Shown piece after piece: positions 8,266 through 16,424 of a DNA stretch of 57,787 nucleotides. The stretch covers positions 1 to 57,787 of the forward strand of contig JAGAPT010000014.1 of NCBI GenBank assembly GCA_017623115.1, read 5' to 3'. The position numbers and the translations under genes were made by a program. The notes under the pieces are model-generated. The model did not search any database. It was not told the DNA's origin and was given only the letters and a program-made list of their open reading frames with translations. Each line of letters starts with the position of its first letter. The stretch's first letter is position 1. This DNA comes from Alistipes sp. (GTDB lineage: Bacteria; Bacteroidota; Bacteroidia; Bacteroidales; Rikenellaceae).

Positions 8266-9414
8266 ATGAAACTCATTACTTTACAACAACCCTCGCGCGT
8301 GGTATTGGGCGAGGGTGCTGCCGACCGCTTTGCCGAGGAACTCCTGGCGCACGGCTTTCGCCACCTCTTTCTGATGACGGCACCGCCGATTCGTCCCCTC
8401 ATCGAGGGCCTTGTAGCACGCATCGAGGCTGCGGGTGTTGCCATCCGCATCTACGACCGCATCACGGCCGAGCCGGCCTTGGATGAGGTGGTTGCCATCA
8501 TCGACGAGGCGCGAGCCTTTGGCGTGGATGCCGTAGCCGGTATCGGTGGCGGCAGCGTGCTGGATGCAGCGAAGATTGTCGCCTGCTTTGCCCCGAGCAC
8601 CCAGCAGGTAGCCGACTGCTTTGGCACGGGGCTGATTCAGAAACGAGGCTTGTGGTGTGCCTGCCTGCCGACCACGGCCGGTACGGGTAGCGAGGTCTCG
8701 CCCAATGCGATTCTCTTGGATCGAGCCGAGAAGCTCAAGAAGGGCATCGTCAGCCCCTATCTGTTGGCCGATGCTGCCTATATCGACCCGCTGCTGACCC
8801 TCACCGTGCCGGCAAAGATTACGGCCGAGACGGGTATGGATGCCCTTTCGCACTGCATCGAGAGCTTCACGAATAAGCACGCCCATCCGGTGGTCGATCG
8901 CTATGCGCTGACCGGTATCGAACTCATTGCCAAACACCTGGAGCGAGCCGTGAAGGATGGCTCGGATCGTGAGGCGCGTACCGCTCTTGCACTGGGTAGT
9001 TACTATGGTGGTTTGTGCCTGGCACCGGTCAATACGGCAGCCGTACACGCCCTCTCCTATCCGCTGGGTGGCGAGTACCACATCTCGCATGGCCTGGCCA
9101 ATGCCATTTTGCTGCCGCCCGTCATGCGCTTCAACCTGATGGCCGATGTGGCCAAACATGCTGCCATTGCACGTGCCATCGGGGTCGATTGTACGGGCTT
9201 GAGCGACGAGGAGGCTGCCCGTAAGGGGGTCGAGGCGATTGCTGCCTTGGCCGAGCGTTGCGGTATTCCGGCCACGCTCACGGCACTCGGTATCGGCCGT
9301 GAGAAGGTCGAGTCGCTGGCCGATGCGGCGATGAAGGTAACCCGCCTCTTGGTCAACAATCCGCGAGAGGTGACCCGTGAAGATGCGATTGCAATTTATA
9401 ACGAACTCTATTAA
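8266..9414 (+). CDS. Iron-containing alcohol dehydrogenase family protein
   Basis: A 382-residue group III (Fe-type) alcohol dehydrogenase. GIGGGSVLDAAK around residues 92-103 is the NAD(P)-binding loop. DALSHCIESF and HALSYPLGGEYHISHGLAN hold the Asp and His metal ligands of the family. I chose the ATG at 8266; the earlier in-frame TTG at 8248 adds only six residues. Chemistry: reversible reduction of an aldehyde to an alcohol or oxidation of a hydroxy acid. In this operon it could reduce the C4 aldehyde released by the aldolase to a tetronate. It ends four bases before pdxA2. Confidence 0.87.
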   Translation: MKLITLQQPSRVVLGEGAADRFAEELLAHGFRHLFLMTAPPIRPLIEGLVARIEAAGVAIRIYDRITAEPALDEVVAIIDEARAFGVDAVAGIGGGSVLDAAKIVACFAPSTQQVADCFGTGLIQKRGLWCACLPTTAGTGSEVSPNAILLDRAEKLKKGIVSPYLLADAAYIDPLLTLTVPAKITAETGMDALSHCIESFTNKHAHPVVDRYALTGIELIAKHLERAVKDGSDREARTALALGSYYGGLCLAPVNTAAVHALSYPLGGEYHISHGLANAILLPPVMRFNLMADVAKHAAIARAIGVDCTGLSDEEAARKGVEAIAALAERCGIPATLTALGIGREKVESLADAAMKVTRLLVNNPREVTREDAIAIYNELY

Positions 9415-9418
9415 AACG

Positions 9419-10453
9419 ATGAATAACTTACCGATTTTAGCCATTACGATGGGTGACCCCGCCGGTGTGGGTCCCGAGATTATCGCCATGTCGCTCGCGC
9501 AGGAGTACCCCTATACGATTTCCCGTCCGTTGGTGGTGGGCGATGCGCAGATGATGGAGCTGGGTATCAAGTCGGCCAAGGTCGATTTGCAGGTGCGTGC
9601 CATCGAGCAGGTGGCCGAAGCGCAGTTCGAGCGCGGCACGATTGATGTGCTCGATTTGAAACTCATTGATTCCGAGCAATTTGCCTATGGCGTTGTGTCG
9701 GCACAATGTGGCCATGCCGCTTTTGAGGCGGTGCGTGTGGCCATCGAACTGGCCATGAAGGGCGAGGTGGATGGTACGGTTACGGCTCCCCTGAACAAGG
9801 AGGCGCTGCATGTTGCCGGCCACAACTTTGCCGGTCATACGGAGATTTACGCTCACTATACCGATACGAAGAAATATGCCATGCTGCTGGCCGATGATAA
9901 GATGCGCGTGATTCACGTCTCGACCCATGTCTCGCTGCGCGAGGCGTGTGATCGAGCCAAGAAGGAGCGTGTGATTGCCGTTACGGAACTCATCAACGAG
10001 GCTTGCAAGAGTTTTGGTATCGAGAACCCACGTATCGGCATTGCCGGTCTGAATCCCCATGCCGGCGAGGGTGGTCTGTTTGGCGACGAGGAGATTCGAG
10101 AGATCATCCCCGCCATCGAGGAGATGAAGGCGCGAGGCTGGAATGTTGAGGGCCCGGTGCCGCCCGACTCGTTGTTCTCACGAGCTCGTTCGGGTCAGTT
10201 CGATGGTTGCGTGGCGATGTACCACGACCAGGGACATATCGCCTTCAAGGTAGGTGGCTTTGAGTGGGACCGCGAGACACAGCGCATGGTGGCCGTGAAA
10301 GGTGTGAACATCACGCTCGGCCTGCCCATTATCCGTGTCTCGGTCGACCATGGCACGGCCTTCGATGTGGCCGGTAAGGGTATTGCTAACCCCGATGCGC
10401 TGCTCATGTCGATTGAGTATGCAGCCCTGATGGCCAAAAACCGTAAAAAGTAG
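9419..10453 (+). CDS. pdxA2: PdxA2-type 4-phospho-tetronate dehydrogenase
   Basis: A 344-residue member of the PdxA family with all family blocks: ITMGDPAGVGPEI, TAPLNKEALHVAGHNFAGHTE, LNPHAGEGGLFGDEE, MYHDQGHIAFKVGGF and VSVDHGTAFDVAGKG, including the His residues that bind the divalent metal. PdxA itself oxidises 4-phosphohydroxythreonine in pyridoxal phosphate synthesis. The direct coupling to a DUF1537 kinase eight bases downstream identifies the PdxA2 branch, which oxidises and decarboxylates 4-phospho-D-threonate (or a related tetronate phosphate) to dihydroxyacetone phosphate. No other pyridoxal genes are present. The start at 9419 is chosen because MNNLPILAITMGDP is the family N-terminus; the upstream ATG overlaps the preceding gene. 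Confidence 0.85.
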   Translation: MNNLPILAITMGDPAGVGPEIIAMSLAQEYPYTISRPLVVGDAQMMELGIKSAKVDLQVRAIEQVAEAQFERGTIDVLDLKLIDSEQFAYGVVSAQCGHAAFEAVRVAIELAMKGEVDGTVTAPLNKEALHVAGHNFAGHTEIYAHYTDTKKYAMLLADDKMRVIHVSTHVSLREACDRAKKERVIAVTELINEACKSFGIENPRIGIAGLNPHAGEGGLFGDEEIREIIPAIEEMKARGWNVEGPVPPDSLFSRARSGQFDGCVAMYHDQGHIAFKVGGFEWDRETQRMVAVKGVNITLGLPIIRVSVDHGTAFDVAGKGIANPDALLMSIEYAALMAKNRKK

Positions 10454-10461
10454 GCGCGGGG

Positions 10462-11589
10462 ATGGCGATTCTGGTCCTTGCCGATGACATCACGGGTGCG
10501 GCCGAGATGGCCGGTCTGGCCCACACGATGGGTTGCCGTGTCCATTTCACGACCTCGGTCGAGGGGCTTGCATCCTCCTCCGAGGCCGATGTGGTGGTGC
10601 TGGCCACCGACACCCGCTCGATGGGGCGGAAGGAGGCGGTGCAGGTAACCCGCAAAGTGGTGGCACACCTGCCGAAGGAGCAGGCCTTTACGCTCTTCAA
10701 GAAGTGTGACTCGGCTCTGCGGGGACACCTGGTGGCCGAGACCGAGGTGCTGATGGAGGCGGGCTATGACCGTGTGCTGATTTTGGCTGCAAACCCCTCG
10801 AAGGGGCGTTGTGTCGAGGAGGGGGTGTATCGTATCGACGGAATACCGATTGCCGAGACCCTCTTTCGCATCGACCCGGAGTTTCCTGCCACCACCTCCG
10901 AGGTAACCGCCTTGTTGGGTGGGGCTGTCCATTACCGCAAAGCCGATGCAACGCCTCTTCCGAAGGGGATATTCATCGGGGAGAGCCGCACGGTGGAGGA
11001 GGTGGCGCAACACGTTGCCGCCCACCATCAGCAGGCCTTGCTGGTCGGGGCGGCCGATGCTTTTCGGGCGTTGCTGCGTGAGCGGGGATTTGCCGATCCT
11101 CGCCCCTCGTTGTTCGAGGGGTTAGGCACTCGACAGACCCTCATCGTGCTGGGGAGTACCGTGCGTCACGACGTGCAGTCCGAGCCCTTCTTTCAGCGCA
11201 ATCGGGTGGCTCAAAGTCCGATGCCTGATGCGGTGTTTGCGGGTGCAGGCCCCGAGGCTTGGATTGAGCAGTCGCTGGCGGTGCTCCATGCCGGCGAGAG
11301 CCTCTTGCTGCGGATTCCGCAGCAGGTCGAGGTCGATGGCGCGAAGGCGTTGCATCTGCGTCGGTCGATGGCTGCGACTGTTTCGGAGGTGGTGTGCGTG
11401 ATGCGACCCGAGGAGGTCGTCATCGAGGGTGGTGCCACAGCCTATGCCCTGCTCGAGGAGCTGGGATGGGTCGACTTTGAGGTGCTCTGTGAGACGGCTC
11501 CGGGCGTGGTGCGCCTGCAGCATATGCCGAGTGGCACGGTGCTCACGTTGAAACCCGGTAGTTATCCGTGGGGGCCGCTGTTTCAGTAA
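10462..11589 (+). CDS. DUF1537 four-carbon acid sugar kinase (tetronate kinase)
   Basis: A 375-residue kinase of the DUF1537/OtnK-DtnK family. The substrate-binding start ILVLADDITGAAEMAG (residues 3-18) and the CDSALRGHLVAE block are diagnostic; the C-terminal part has the glycine-rich ATP-binding region (VVIEGGATAYALLEELGW, APGVVRLQHMPSGTVLTLKPGSYPWG). Family members phosphorylate O4 of threonate or erythronate. With the adjacent PdxA2 the product would be dihydroxyacetone phosphate plus CO2. This is the last gene of the operon; a strong terminator follows at 11606-11636. Confidence 0.88.
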   Translation: MAILVLADDITGAAEMAGLAHTMGCRVHFTTSVEGLASSSEADVVVLATDTRSMGRKEAVQVTRKVVAHLPKEQAFTLFKKCDSALRGHLVAETEVLMEAGYDRVLILAANPSKGRCVEEGVYRIDGIPIAETLFRIDPEFPATTSEVTALLGGAVHYRKADATPLPKGIFIGESRTVEEVAQHVAAHHQQALLVGAADAFRALLRERGFADPRPSLFEGLGTRQTLIVLGSTVRHDVQSEPFFQRNRVAQSPMPDAVFAGAGPEAWIEQSLAVLHAGESLLLRIPQQVEVDGAKALHLRRSMAATVSEVVCVMRPEEVVIEGGATAYALLEELGWVDFEVLCETAPGVVRLQHMPSGTVLTLKPGSYPWGPLFQ

Positions 11590-11605
11590 CGAAGGATACG
11601 GAATG

Positions 11606-11640
11606 AAAGAGAGGGTGTCATCGACACCCTCTCTTTCGTT
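11606..11640. terminator. Terminator between the tetronate operon and the phage-like operon
   Basis: AAAGAGAGGGTGTC pairs with GACACCCTCTCTTT over a three-base loop. T and A runs on both sides let it serve both convergent operons. Confidence 0.88.
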
Positions 11641-11642
11641 TA

Positions 11643-12068
11643 TCAGGCCTTTTGTTTCGTGCCGTGTGAATCCATGAAGAGCTCCCATCCTCGTTCGAGG
11701 GCTTTGCGGTTGGCCGGTTCTCCATTCTCGATGCGGGACATGGCCGCAACCATAGGTATCATCGTCGCACGGTCGCGGGTGTTAATCTCCCGACAGGGGG
11801 CAATTCCCGCTTGGCGTGCTACGGCCTGCACATAGGCTCGGGTGTGGTTCTCGGTGGGTGGAGCCCAGCGACCTATCATCTCGGCAATGGTGCGCAGGCC
11901 ATGCTTGCGTTGGTAGGTGTCGAGGGTGACGAAGATGGCCCGATAACCCCATTCGAGCGACTCGAACTGCTTGAATGCGGGGTCTTGCGAGGGCTGCACC
12001 TCGCCGCGGTAACGGGCAATCGACCGACGGATGTTGCCCGGATTGCAATTGCGAAGGCCTCTACTCAT
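11643..12068 (-). CDS. Phage lysin-like protein ('structural protein P5' type)
   Basis: A 141-residue protein starting MSRGLRNCNPGNIRRS, the hallmark of the small lysozyme-like family annotated as structural protein P5 in Bacteroides prophages. FKQFESLEWGYRAIFVTLDTY and LRTIAEMIGRWAPPTENHT follow, matching that family. It is thought to cut peptidoglycan. No signal peptide is visible, so export would depend on the holin encoded just upstream, with which it overlaps by eight bases. The start at 12068 is fixed by the RGLRNxNPGNIR motif. It is the last gene of the nine-gene phage-like operon. Confidence 0.75.
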   Translation of the reverse strand: MSRGLRNCNPGNIRRSIARYRGEVQPSQDPAFKQFESLEWGYRAIFVTLDTYQRKHGLRTIAEMIGRWAPPTENHTRAYVQAVARQAGIAPCREINTRDRATMIPMVAAMSRIENGEPANRKALERGWELFMDSHGTKQKA

Positions 12069-12486
12069 CGCCCACCTCCTTTCGGATGCGGCGACGCACA
12101 TAGCGACGTAACCAGCGGAAGAGGGGCGCATCACTCAGTTGGGCGGCATTTTCGAGGAACGACCAGAGCTCAATGCCACAGGCGAATCCGGCAAAGAGGT
12201 GTGCAATACGCAGTTGCATAAATCCAAGCACACAGGTATCAAGCAACCAGGCCATGGCCAGCGCGATGATGCAGAGGGCGGCCTTCGTGACGGTGCGTCG
12301 TGCCAGGTGGCTTTCGAAATACCAGGTGCGACCCTGCTGCCGAGCCTCATGGCGGTCGGCGGCGATACCCGAGAGGAAGTCGATGCCGATGAAGAGCAAC
12401 GTGCACCCTATGAGCGGTGCGATGGGGGCAAAGAGCCCCACGAGGGCTGTCGTAAGCCCACTAACGAATCTAAAGAAAGCCTCCAT
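12061..12486 (-). CDS. Phage holin-like membrane protein
   Basis: A 141-residue protein beginning MEAFFRFVSG. It has hydrophobic segments around residues 10-40 (LVGLFAPIAPLIGCTLLFIGIDF), 65-90 (KAALCIIALAMAWLLDTCVL) and 95-110. The IDFLSGIAADR block and the RRRIRKEVGDE positively charged tail fit the holin families of Bacteroides prophages. It overlaps the connector gene by 17 bases and the lysin gene by 8, the usual holin-lysin arrangement. The long upstream extension of the frame is rejected because it runs through the connector gene. Confidence 0.7.
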   Translation of the reverse strand: MEAFFRFVSGLTTALVGLFAPIAPLIGCTLLFIGIDFLSGIAADRHEARQQGRTWYFESHLARRTVTKAALCIIALAMAWLLDTCVLGFMQLRIAHLFAGFACGIELWSFLENAAQLSDAPLFRWLRRYVRRRIRKEVGDE

Positions 12487-12934
12487 CGATTGAGCAGCGG
12501 TAAAACAGGTTCTCATGGGCATCATATTCGGGGTATTCGGTGCGGTGTGCCTCGAGGTAGCGCACGGCACGTCGCAGGAGGGTGTTTGCCTCGGTACGCA
12601 GGTTGTGGCGCAAATAGCGACGTGTGGCCGGATCGGCGGCCGTGCCGTTATCGCTCTTTGGCGAGAGGGTGCCGAGTGCCGAGGTGCGTGTGTCGAGGCG
12701 GGGTTGGATGAAGACACGGACAAAGAGGGCCGTGCAGGTGGCGAGGTAATCTTGTCGAAACTCCTCGTAGGCTCCTTCGAGGAGGCGGTCGTGAAGTGCA
12801 TCACCGAGGATGGGGCGCAGATATCGCTCCTCGGCTGCTATGATGTCGGCCTCGGTTACGGCATCCGGAGCGATGTACTCGCCGCTGCCAAAGGCTCGTC
12901 GTACCACCTCCAGGGGTGTAATCAGGCTTTTCAT
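12470..12934 (-). CDS. Head-tail connector-like protein
   Basis: A 154-residue all-helical protein (MKSLITPLEVVRRAFGSGEYIAPDAVTEADI, then AEERYLRPILGDALHDRLLEG). This resembles DUF6712/gp6-type head-completion proteins of Bacteroidota prophages, in which a first helix bundle is followed by a helix with conserved Tyr, Leu and Pro. The start codon overlaps the portal stop (TGATG), so translation is coupled. Assignment rests on pattern and on position after the portal. Confidence 0.6.
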   Translation of the reverse strand: MKSLITPLEVVRRAFGSGEYIAPDAVTEADIIAAEERYLRPILGDALHDRLLEGAYEEFRQDYLATCTALFVRVFIQPRLDTRTSALGTLSPKSDNGTAADPATRRYLRHNLRTEANTLLRRAVRYLEAHRTEYPEYDAHENLFYRCSIDGGFL

Positions 12935-14157
12935 CAGTCAATGGCTTTGAGGTTATACTTGGTGATTTCGGAGAGGAACTGCTGTTGTCGCTCATCCTCG
13001 GGGTCGTAGTCGAGGCCATCGGCCTTGCGTGCCTCCCACACCTTCATGTAAATCGGTTTCGAGCGGGTCGGTGGGCGGTTGATAATCTCGAGTGAGGAGC
13101 AGTCGTAGCCCAACAGTTCGGTGATCAGGTCACGAATAGGCTCGGTGAGGTCGGCCTGCTCGGCCAGAATGACCGTGTTGAGGGCTATCTCATACTCCTG
13201 TAAGATGCGCTCGGAGTTGAACCCCGAACTATAATCCAATCCGCTCAGGGTGCGGAACCAGGAGTGTGCTACGACGATATCCGATACGGCCTGCTCGTGG
13301 AGCGTATGCCAATCCCCCTCGTTTTGAGCCGAGATGGGGATGAAGCGTGAATGGTCCTCCTCCAGGCCGTCGCGCAGGACAAAGAGCACCTGCCCGGGAG
13401 TTCCGGCAAACTTCTCCTCGGCCATGCGCACAATGCGCTCGGCATCGGCCTCGTTGTCGATACTCGAATCGAGCATCATGACCCCCGAGAGTTGAAACGA
13501 GTGGTCGAGGCGCGAGATGTTCCATCGGTCGGTTTTGTAGGCGATGGCCGATACGTTGAGACCTGCGATGTAGGCCGGTACGCCATAGTGTTCGAACATC
13601 GGTTCGTAATCCTTGTAGTGGATGCAGGTGCGCAGCGTGCCGTCAGCCTGCTCCTCATAGCGGGGGTAGAGGGGTAGCGAACGAGCCTCCGAGGGCTTGA
13701 ACCGACTCCAATCGTGGTGGAGCAGGATGTGCTGCGAGTCGCGGGCCACACGACAGCGGGAGGCATCCTGATGGTAGAGGGCCAAAAAGGTGTGCTGGGG
13801 GTCGGTTACCACCTCGAGGAAGGCATTCCCGAAGAGCGATTTGTCGAAGGCGAGTTTGCTGATGACCTGTCGCAACGATTCTCCCTGCCCATTGACGCAC
13901 CGCAGGTAGGCCGAGAGCCCCGGGTCGGCATGTTCGTCGCAGGAGAAGCCCTTTCCGGCGATGTAGTCGGCCTTGTCGTTGATGATACGTCGATGGGTAG
14001 TCGAGCGACGAGCCATGAGCGAGAGGGCTTGCGGAAAGAGGTTGTCGTCGCCCCAACGCCAGAAATGGGCATTCTCGACCGTCGCAGCCCCCAGCTGATA
14101 GGGATCGACATAGTTGGAGGCGAGGGTTGCCGTATGTATTTTTCGTTGTTTTTCCAT
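12934..14157 (-). CDS. Phage portal protein
   Basis: A 407-residue protein with the features of siphovirus-type portals: WRWGDDNLFPQALSLMARRSTTHRRIINDKADYIAGKGF at the start (conserved early helix and clip-facing loop), LAFDKSLFGNAFLEVV, the HHDWSRFKP loop, IYKDYE-like wing residues and a C-terminal helix near LTEPIRDLITELLGY. Portals form the dodecameric vertex through which DNA enters and leaves a capsid. It lies 67 bases after the capsid candidate. A portal in an operon without a terminase is odd; see findings. Confidence 0.75.
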   Translation of the reverse strand: MEKQRKIHTATLASNYVDPYQLGAATVENAHFWRWGDDNLFPQALSLMARRSTTHRRIINDKADYIAGKGFSCDEHADPGLSAYLRCVNGQGESLRQVISKLAFDKSLFGNAFLEVVTDPQHTFLALYHQDASRCRVARDSQHILLHHDWSRFKPSEARSLPLYPRYEEQADGTLRTCIHYKDYEPMFEHYGVPAYIAGLNVSAIAYKTDRWNISRLDHSFQLSGVMMLDSSIDNEADAERIVRMAEEKFAGTPGQVLFVLRDGLEEDHSRFIPISAQNEGDWHTLHEQAVSDIVVAHSWFRTLSGLDYSSGFNSERILQEYEIALNTVILAEQADLTEPIRDLITELLGYDCSSLEIINRPPTRSKPIYMKVWEARKADGLDYDPEDERQQQFLSEITKYNLKAID

Positions 14158-14224
14158 GCGATAAAGGGAGTTAAGGGGGAGGAGGCCTCACGCGCATCGG
14201 GGCGTGAGACCTCCTCGCTACGGG

Positions 14225-15202
14225 TTATTGACGGTAGGCGTAGGTGAGCATATCCTCATCGAGGATTTCGCATCCGGCCATGAAGACGGCACGCTGGCGA
14301 TTCTCCATCTCGTCGGGGTTGTACCACATGCGCACCTCGTTGCCGGGCATGTCGGCCGTATTGACGGCCAAGACGAGGTTGCGACGATCGGTGAGCAGGG
14401 CAAACGACTGGTGGAGGGAGGTCAACGGGAGGTAATTGCTCAGGCGCACATCGACAATCGGAATGCCGTGATACATCAACTCACGACGACCCTCGACCAT
14501 GCCGACATACGAGGCCTCGATACCCATCGAGTCGAGGTAACGCTCGTAGAGCTGGTAGATATCCGAGGTGACGAAGTAGGCGAGTTGCCCCTCATGCTTG
14601 GTGTCTTGCAGACGAGGCGATGAGTACTCCCACATCGTGTCGAAGAGCGTGATGACATAACTCGGGTCCTTCAGATCCTCGGCCGTGAAGGAGAGGTGGT
14701 TGATGCACTCATCCTCGGTGTAGTCGTGCAGATGCTTGAGGAATCCGTTGAAGGTGTTGTATTCGAGATTGGACGAGGTGTCGCCAATCCACATCGTGGT
14801 ACGGAGATTCTCGGCAATGGCCTGCTTGAAGAGGGTCGTCTCGGCCTCTTCGAGAATCGTGCCACTCAAATCCTCGAAATTGACATCGGGACGAGCCGAA
14901 ATCTGCTCGTAGACGAGCGAGAAGTAGTCGGCAGCCGAGAAGGAGGACTCGGCCTTCACGCGGTGCATGTCGATGGTCTTCTGGTATTTTGCCGATTTCA
15001 TGCTGCCCTTCCAGCCTCCCTCGGTGTACTTGCGCAAGACGTTGCGGAAGCCATCCCAGATTTGTACGGTGGTCGGGGTGGGCATGTTGTAGAGAATGCG
15101 GATACCCAGGTTCTCGGCTGCTGCGCCGGTCAGCATCGGGCGGAAGAAAATCTGTTCAACATCGTTACCGGTGTACTGTTTTGCTGTTTCCAAATAAGCC
15201 AT
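14225..15202 (-). CDS. Candidate major capsid protein
   Basis: A 325-residue protein with no signal peptide. It carries no motif I can name with certainty. Its length, mixed alpha/beta composition, position between the prohead protease and the portal, and its own leader with a separate start (56 bases after the protease) are what an HK97-type capsid protein would show. The N-terminal FFRPMLTGAAAENLGIRILYNMPTPTTVQIWDGF and the C-terminal MWYNPDEMENRQRAVFMAGCEI look like the arm and the final P-domain strands. A structure comparison would be needed to settle it. Confidence 0.6.
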   Translation of the reverse strand: MAYLETAKQYTGNDVEQIFFRPMLTGAAAENLGIRILYNMPTPTTVQIWDGFRNVLRKYTEGGWKGSMKSAKYQKTIDMHRVKAESSFSAADYFSLVYEQISARPDVNFEDLSGTILEEAETTLFKQAIAENLRTTMWIGDTSSNLEYNTFNGFLKHLHDYTEDECINHLSFTAEDLKDPSYVITLFDTMWEYSSPRLQDTKHEGQLAYFVTSDIYQLYERYLDSMGIEASYVGMVEGRRELMYHGIPIVDVRLSNYLPLTSLHQSFALLTDRRNLVLAVNTADMPGNEVRMWYNPDEMENRQRAVFMAGCEILDEDMLTYAYRQ

Positions 15203-15258
15203 AAGTGTGGTTGTGTTTTAGTTGATTGATAAGAATAAAAGGTGTTTGAAGGTCTGTG

Positions 15259-16161
15259 TTAGCGGATGCGGAAGCGTTTGGCATCTTCGGCATAGGCGCG
15301 ATCGTTGGCCGAGTGCATCGGCTCGTGGTGTGAGGGGTCCTCGGTCGGAAGCGTGCGTGTCGGGGCAATTTGTCGCAGAGCGGCAGCCGTGGCGGCTGTC
15401 GAGCGACGACGCAACATGCGCTCCTCGTGGCCGAAATGCAGGATGTTGCGATCCTCGGGCAGGGGCTGCGGTGCAGGCTCTCGGTTCAGGCCGATGGCCT
15501 TCATCAGGCGATGCCATCCACTGTTTTCGGTCGTGGTCTCGGCCGGCGGCGTCGGTGCCGTGCTTTCATCGCTGCCGATGATGCGGTCGGCCAATCCGGC
15601 TGCCAGGGCCTCATCGGGTGAGAGCCAGCGGCCATTGCCGTTGTTCTCGGCCATCAAGGTGCGGAACTCCTCGATTGCACGCCCCGAGCGGGAGGCGTAG
15701 AGCGATGCCAATCGTTGGTCGGTCGCCTCCAGCAATGCGAGTTGTTCGGCCAACTGGGCGGCGTTGCCTTCGGTCGCACAGGTTGCCTGATGAATCAGGT
15801 AGAGGGCGTTGGCCGAGATTTCGCGACACCCCTCCGAGGCGGCTTGCGCGATGATGGTAGCCGCCGAGGCGGTGTAGCCATAGCAGCGGGTAGTGATGTG
15901 TCCGTCGATTTGTCGCAGGGCATCGTGAATCAGGAGGGCATCGTTTACATCGCCACCCGTCGAGCGGATGGTGACGATGACCTCGGGTGCCTCGATTTCG
16001 GCAATGCGGGCAACCGCCTCCCGGAAGCGTTCGTAGGTCGCCACGCGACTTTCGGGCTCTTCGAACTGCCACTCCTCGGGGACACCGATGGTTCCCTCGA
16101 TTTCGATGTAGCAGGCGTCAGCCTCATTGTTGATGCAGATGTGTGGTCTCATGCGTGTCAT
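15259..16161 (-). CDS. ClpP-like prohead protease
   Basis: A 300-residue serine protease of the ClpP/S14-S49 type used in phage head maturation. STGGDVNDALLIHDALR, CYGYTASAATIIAQAASEG (nucleophile Ser in TASAAT), LYLIHQATCATEGNAAQL (catalytic His) and LSPDEALAAGLADRI (Asp region) are in the expected order. The C-terminal 90 residues are Pro/Arg-rich and may act as a scaffold. The ATG at 16161 overlaps the stop of the upstream gene (ATGA). It would cleave the capsid protein encoded next. Confidence 0.82.
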   Translation of the reverse strand: MTRMRPHICINNEADACYIEIEGTIGVPEEWQFEEPESRVATYERFREAVARIAEIEAPEVIVTIRSTGGDVNDALLIHDALRQIDGHITTRCYGYTASAATIIAQAASEGCREISANALYLIHQATCATEGNAAQLAEQLALLEATDQRLASLYASRSGRAIEEFRTLMAENNGNGRWLSPDEALAAGLADRIIGSDESTAPTPPAETTTENSGWHRLMKAIGLNREPAPQPLPEDRNILHFGHEERMLRRRSTAATAAALRQIAPTRTLPTEDPSHHEPMHSANDRAYAEDAKRFRIR

Positions 16162-16424
16162 TTGTTCGTTTTTTGGTAATAGATTTGGCGGGCTTTCTCG
16201 TAGGAGCAACAGAAGTGCTCGGCAGCCCAGGTGATGGCATCCGACGTGCGGGCTCCTTCTCGGATCAGGGCGCGGATGTGTTGTCGGATGGCCTGTGCCT
16301 CCACCGCTCGTCGGTCGATGAACCCTTGCTCAAAGAGTCTCCCCAGCCACTCTTTGGGCGGAAGTCCGGCCAATACCGCTGCCACGGTGTCGCAGAGTTG
16401 GCGGTCGTGTCGATTCAGTGTCAT
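16158..16424 (-). CDS. Small helical protein of the phage-like operon
   Basis: An 88-residue protein, mostly helical. The C-terminal half (ARTSDAITWAAEHFCCSYEK) could be a helix-turn-helix. It overlaps both neighbours by four bases (ATGA on each side), so it is translated with them. Possibilities are a small-terminase-like DNA binder or a scaffold; I see nothing decisive. Confidence 0.6.
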   Translation of the reverse strand: MTLNRHDRQLCDTVAAVLAGLPPKEWLGRLFEQGFIDRRAVEAQAIRQHIRALIREGARTSDAITWAAEHFCCSYEKARQIYYQKTNK

